Shown here: positions 60,993 through 64,000 of the stretch, in pieces
Layout: each line of letters starts with the position of its first letter
Numbering within the stretch: position 1 is the stretch's first letter
Origin: Azospirillum brasilense
GTDB lineage: Bacteria; Pseudomonadota; Alphaproteobacteria; Azospirillales; Azospirillaceae
NCBI RefSeq assembly: GCF_007827795.1
Contig: NZ_VITI01000002.1
Location: forward strand, 310,001 to 374,000
Direction of reading: 5' to 3'
DNA: 64,000 nt
Notes under the pieces: generated by a model
Database searches by the model: none
The model's input: the letters and a program-made list of their open reading frames with translations, nothing else
Told to the model about the DNA's origin: nothing
Program-made: the position numbers and the translations under genes

Positions 60993-61416
60993 CGTCACCA
61001 ATGACCCGGGACCTCCCAGGCCATGCCAAGCGTAGCCCCTATCATAGGTCCGGGAATTGATCGGCATCAACCCGGCGCCCGTGTCACGGTCCGGTAGTGG
61101 AAACGCCGTGGGTGAAACGTCACCGGGCGGTGGTGCCTTGCGCCTGCGGCAAGGCGGCGCCGGTGACCGGACAGGAGACGTGTTCGACTTTGTCCTTGAC
61201 CTTCCAGCGGCTGGAAGGCGCAGGGTTCGTCCTGTGGCATCTCCGGCCCGGTCGAAGGTGCGGGGGACATTCCGACGCACTCCTTCTCCGACGCTTGGTA
61301 GGGATCGTTGCCGAAGCCATCTGTTGTTGCAGGGGCCAGGAAACGGTCTTAGGTTTCCATGAGGGTGCGGTGGGCACTGGGGTGCCGCACGGCTCCCATA
61401 AGATGAGGCAAACGCC
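60993..61416. other. Divergent intergenic region with CueR-type promoter
   Basis: This 424-bp gap separates two exported-protein genes. The CueR-type element at 61196-61226 points to the plus strand, about 190 bp before the ATG at 61417. The remaining 190 bp could hold a leader; no ORF with a good ribosome site is seen there. Confidence 0.5.
61196..61226 (+). promoter_or_regulatory. Second CueR-type copper promoter
   Basis: TTGACC (-35), then a 19-base spacer with ACCTTCC-N7-GGAAGGC (one base off the dyad of the 40.2-kb copy), then CAGGGT at the -10 position. The arrangement equals the element at 40210-40240 on the opposite strand. It probably drives the 61417-63692 gene set. Confidence 0.82.
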
Positions 61417-61806
61417 ATGTGGCGTGCGACGCGGTCGTCGGTGAGGAGGGTGGTGGTGAGCCTGCTGATGCTGGCCACGCTGCTCGTCTATGCCGCGCCG
61501 AGCCACGCCAACCTGGGGCCTCACCATGCGTCCCAGACTCCTCACGAGCACGTTCTGGTCGACAAGCATGGCGACGCCATCGCGACCGTCCCGGACCACG
61601 AGCACAAGGAAGCTCCGTGTGGGGACCTTGGCCTGCTCGACGAAGGGGCCTGCTGCAGCGTCGCTCAGTGCGTCACCATGCATGGCGGCCTTCCCGCGGT
61701 GGTGGTCGAGACGTTCGTCCCGCGCCTGAACGCCTCCCTGCATCTGCCTGCCCTGGCCACGCCGGACGGCATCGGCATCGCCCCGGCTTTCCGCCCCCCG
61801 CTCTGA
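61417..61806 (+). CDS. Small exported Cys/His protein
   Basis: Protein of 129 residues. Signal sequence (RRVVVSLLMLATLLVYAAPSHA) followed by His-rich (NLGPHHASQTPHEHVLVDKHGD) and Cys-containing (PCGDLGLLDEGACCSVAQCVTMHGGLP) segments, ending GIGIAPAFRPPL. Same general plan as the proteins at 41230 and 60645. It is the first gene after the second CueR-type promoter. Confidence 0.7.
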   Translation: MWRATRSSVRRVVVSLLMLATLLVYAAPSHANLGPHHASQTPHEHVLVDKHGDAIATVPDHEHKEAPCGDLGLLDEGACCSVAQCVTMHGGLPAVVVETFVPRLNASLHLPALATPDGIGIAPAFRPPL

Positions 61807-61962
61807 CCATCTGACGCCACGAGTCCGCCCGCGCCCGACCTGAGCCTCGGCTCGGCGAAGGACGCCGACTCCGGATTCGTGCGCTTGGCTTTTGCGTCCC
61901 CGGCGCTCCCGCGTGGAGTTCGTCCGGGATGGCATGAACCCAATGTTCAGATGGAGGACGCC

Positions 61963-62718
61963 ATGTCGTCTCTCACCCGCAAGATGCTCCCGGCACTCGC
62001 GCTGACCGCCATGATGTCGGTCGCCCAGGCCCAGACCACCACCGACCAGGACCACAACGCCCATCATCCGGACGGTGCCGCGGCCACGACGCAGGCCCAG
62101 CCCGCCCCGCCCCCGACCCCGACCCCGGCTCCCACGCAGCCGATCCCAGGCGCGAAGCCCGGCGCGCCCGGCAACGCGCCGATGATGGGTCAGGGCATGG
62201 GCAGCGGCATCATCGTCCAGCCCGGCGCCCAGGCGCAGGGTGGCCAGCCCGGCATGATGATGAACATGGACCAGATGCGTTCGATGATGGGCGGCATGTC
62301 GGGCCAGCAGGACGGCCAATCCGGGATGATGGGGCCCGGCATGATGTCCATGATGCGACAGATGATGATGGGCCAGCAGGCCGGAATGGGCTTGCCCTTC
62401 GAGCACGTCGAGGGCCGCATCGCGTTCCTGAAGGCCGAACTCAAGATCACCGACGCCCAGGCGCCGCAGTGGAACGCCTTCGCCGACACGCTGCGGGCGA
62501 ACGCCAAGGCCCATCAGGCCATGCACGAGCAGATGACCAAAAGCGGCATGCCCTCCTCCTGGCCCGACCGGCTCGCTTTCCAGCAGAAGGCGCTGTCCAC
62601 CCGGCTCGACGCCCTGAAGGCGCTGGAGTCCGCCGCCAAGCCGCTCTACGCCGTGCTGACCGACGAGCAGAAGACGCTCGCGGACCGGCTGCTCCCCGGC
62701 CCCATGGGCATGATGTGA
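61963..62718 (+). CDS. Met-rich periplasmic protein with Spy/CpxP-like LTxxQ domain
   Basis: Protein of 251 residues: signal peptide (TRKMLPALALTAMMSVAQAQ), a Pro/Thr and Met/Gly-rich region of about 100 residues (NAPMMGQGMGSGIIVQPG, MMNMDQMRSMMGGMSGQ, GMMGPGMMSMMRQMMMGQ), then a helical LTxxQ-type domain (RIAFLKAELKITDAQAPQWNAFADTLR, LYAVLTDEQKTLADRLLPG). Methionine clusters bind Cu+. The GGAGGAC site favours the ATG at 61963 over the one at 61951. It follows the small Cys/His gene by 156 bp. Confidence 0.82.
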   Translation: MSSLTRKMLPALALTAMMSVAQAQTTTDQDHNAHHPDGAAATTQAQPAPPPTPTPAPTQPIPGAKPGAPGNAPMMGQGMGSGIIVQPGAQAQGGQPGMMMNMDQMRSMMGGMSGQQDGQSGMMGPGMMSMMRQMMMGQQAGMGLPFEHVEGRIAFLKAELKITDAQAPQWNAFADTLRANAKAHQAMHEQMTKSGMPSSWPDRLAFQQKALSTRLDALKALESAAKPLYAVLTDEQKTLADRLLPGPMGMM

Positions 62719-62728
62719 GGAGGCGGCC

Positions 62729-63001
62729 ATGACGCACCACGAACACACCCATCACGCTCCCGAGCCGCAGGCGCGCACGCCCTGGTACCGGACCTGGACC
62801 GGCTTGGCCGGACTCGGCGCGACCGCCCTGGCGGCCGTGTACCTGTCGCTCTTCCACGTCGACCATGTGCTCGACGCACTTCCGCTTCTCGTCCTGCTGC
62901 TGTGCCCGCTGATGCACCTGTTCATGCACGGCGGCCACGGGCATGGCGGCCACGGCGGGAATGGTGACGCCGACCGGCCGACCAAGGGAGGCACGCCATG
63001 A
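62729..63001 (+). CDS. DUF2933 small membrane protein
   Basis: Protein of 90 residues. A His-rich N-terminus (MTHHEHTHHAPEPQ), one or two membrane helices (GLAGLGATALAAVYLSLFHVDHVLDALPLLVLLLCPLMHLFMH), and a Gly/His tail (HGGHGHGGHGGNGDADRP). This fits DUF2933, common in copper-resistance clusters. It overlaps the next gene by four bases (ATGA at 62998). Confidence 0.82.
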   Translation: MTHHEHTHHAPEPQARTPWYRTWTGLAGLGATALAAVYLSLFHVDHVLDALPLLVLLLCPLMHLFMHGGHGHGGHGGNGDADRPTKGGTP

Positions 63002-63675
63002 CGCACGAAGCCTCGGCCTATGGCCTGTGGGTGCTGGTCGCCCTCAACTCGGCCATCTTCATCGTCTTCGCCTTCAGCTTCGGCAAGCCGCAGTCACCGC
63101 GGGACTGGCGGTCCTTCGGGGCGTTCAGCGCCTTCATCGTGGCCCTGTTCACCGAGATGTACGGCTTTCCATTGACCATCTACCTCCTCTCGGGCTGGCT
63201 CCAGACCCGCTACCCGAGCCTCGACATCCTGTCCCACGACGCCGGGCACCTCTGGTCGACCGTCCTCGGCCTGGAGGGCAACCCACACTTCAACGTGCTG
63301 CACATCCTCAGCAACGTCCTGATCCTCGCGGGCTTCGTCCTGCTCTCGGCGGCCTGGAAAGTGCTTCACGCGGCGCAGAAGCAAGACCGGCTCGCCACGA
63401 CGGGCGTGTACGCCCATGTCCGGCACCCGCAGTACATCGCTTTCATCGGCATCCTGTTCGGCTTTCTGCTCCAGTGGCCGACCATCCTGACGCTGGCGAT
63501 GTTCCCGCTGCTGGTCCTGATGTACGTCCGTCTGGCCCGGTCCGAGGAGCGGGAAGCCCTCCGGGTGTTCGGCGCCGAGTACGAGCGTTACGCCGCGGTC
63601 ACGCCGGGTTGGCTTCCGCGTCTCTCCTCCCGTGGGCCGAACCACCCCAGAGTGGGAGGGTCGTTCGGTGCGTGA
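62998..63675 (+). CDS. Isoprenylcysteine carboxyl-methyltransferase-like membrane protein
   Basis: Membrane protein of 225 residues with about six hydrophobic segments. The C-terminal motif GVYAHVRHPQYIAFIGILFGFLLQWPTILTL and EREALRVFGAEYERYAAVTPGWLPRL is the ICMT/PEMT-like methyltransferase pattern (RHPxY, E/F near the end) for SAM binding. In bacterial copper islands it follows DUF2933 genes, but its substrate there is not known. Overlaps the DUF2933 stop (ATGA). Confidence 0.85.
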   Translation: MTHEASAYGLWVLVALNSAIFIVFAFSFGKPQSPRDWRSFGAFSAFIVALFTEMYGFPLTIYLLSGWLQTRYPSLDILSHDAGHLWSTVLGLEGNPHFNVLHILSNVLILAGFVLLSAAWKVLHAAQKQDRLATTGVYAHVRHPQYIAFIGILFGFLLQWPTILTLAMFPLLVLMYVRLARSEEREALRVFGAEYERYAAVTPGWLPRLSSRGPNHPRVGGSFGA

Positions 63676-63691
63676 TTCTGGTTGGAAGCCC

Positions 63692-64000
63692 ATGAAGCAA
63701 GCGGCGGCAACGACCGTCGCCGTGTGCCTGCTGGCGCTCCCGGCCGGAGCGCAGACGCTTCGGGACGCGGTCGAGGGCGCCTGGAAGCTCAACCCCGAAG
63801 TCAGGAGCCTGGAGGCACAGAGGGCCGTGGCCACCGCCCGGCGCGGTGCCGGGGAGGCGCTGGTCCCGGCCGCCCCGGCGATCACGCTGCGGCACACGAG
63901 CGACTACTTGAACCGGAACATCGGACGGCGCGAGTACGAGGCCGAACTCGGCGTCCCGCTCTGGCTGCCCGGCCAGGGAACGGCGACCGTCCGGGCGGGC
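63692..64000 (+). CDS. TolC-family outer-membrane efflux protein (5' end only)
   Basis: The first 103 residues are in the window. A signal sequence (KQAAATTVAVCLLALPAGA) and QTLRDAVEGAWKLNPEVRSLEAQRAVATARRGAGEALVPAAPAITL match TolC/CusC/CzcC-type proteins (LxxAxxxALxxNPxL pattern). With the genes before it, a CusCBA- or CzcCBA-like metal efflux operon is expected to continue beyond position 64000. It starts 16 bp after the previous stop. Confidence 0.85.
   Translation, partial: MKQAAATTVAVCLLALPAGAQTLRDAVEGAWKLNPEVRSLEAQRAVATARRGAGEALVPAAPAITLRHTSDYLNRNIGRREYEAELGVPLWLPGQGTATVRAG

Noticed and set aside
61196-61226. Intrinsic terminator instead of a promoter at the CTTCCAGC/GCTGGAAG dyad
   Set aside because: No T-run follows, no plus-strand gene ends there, and the spacing with TTGACC equals the element at 40.2 kb.

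Overview
The window is high-GC proteobacterial DNA that looks like a chromosome or chromid segment of Azospirillum or a close relative (Rhodospirillales). That assignment is an inference from the soluble NAD-dependent formate dehydrogenase operon, a phasin-like protein, the GyrA and IlvD sequence character and the GC-rich intergenic palindromes; no 16S rRNA gene is present to settle it.

Region 1 (1-34.8 kb) is mostly core genome. A truncated Cache/PAS sensor and a Bcr/CflA-type exporter lead into a LysR regulator followed by the fds operon (fdsG-fdsB-fdsA-fdhD-fdsD), with a perfect dyad between regulator and operon. Then come a MarR regulator, rimO, csaA, a phasin, a TetR regulator, a polytopic GT-C-like membrane protein, hflX, ilvD, a TPR protein, a HisKA_2-type histidine kinase, a DUF1624 protein, YihY, a DUF3618/DUF2383 protein, tRNA-Lys, coaD, gyrA, a MATE exporter, small lipoproteins, an RTX protein, and a two-gene operon of unknown function preceded by a Zur-box-like palindrome.

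Region 2 (about 34.8-39.0 kb) is accessory. It starts with a perfect 20-bp-arm hairpin and further hairpins ending in a T-tract, then an XRE repressor divergent from an HNH nuclease, a protein that looks phage-related, a small unknown protein, a Lon-like AAA+ ATPase without protease domain, and an unpartnered VapB-type antitoxin.

Region 3 (about 39.1-64 kb) is a metal and reactive-sulfur island. Copper-related parts include a double-DUF305 protein, a CopZ-like HMA protein behind a CueR-type promoter, ScsB/ScsC thiol-disulfide proteins, a four-helix-bundle copper-binding protein gene split by an IS3 element, a DUF305 membrane protein, Met/His-rich exported proteins behind a second CueR-type promoter, a DUF2933 protein, an isoprenylcysteine-methyltransferase-like protein and the start of a TolC-family efflux gene. 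Sulfur parts include a DUF442 phosphatase-like protein, two persulfide-dioxygenase-type metallo-beta-lactamase proteins, a TsdA-like cytochrome, a BigR/SqrR-type repressor, two YeeE/YedE halves and a TauE/SafE exporter. A three-gene cluster encodes a CuA-type subunit II and a B-family-like haem-copper subunit I whose usual CuB and haem-a3 ligands are partly replaced by tyrosine.

The most solid new observations are the exact IS3 disruption of the copper-binding gene (codons rejoin once one 3-bp target copy is removed), the altered ligand set in the oxidase subunit, the two CueR-like promoters, and the hairpin block next to the accessory HNH/AAA+ module.
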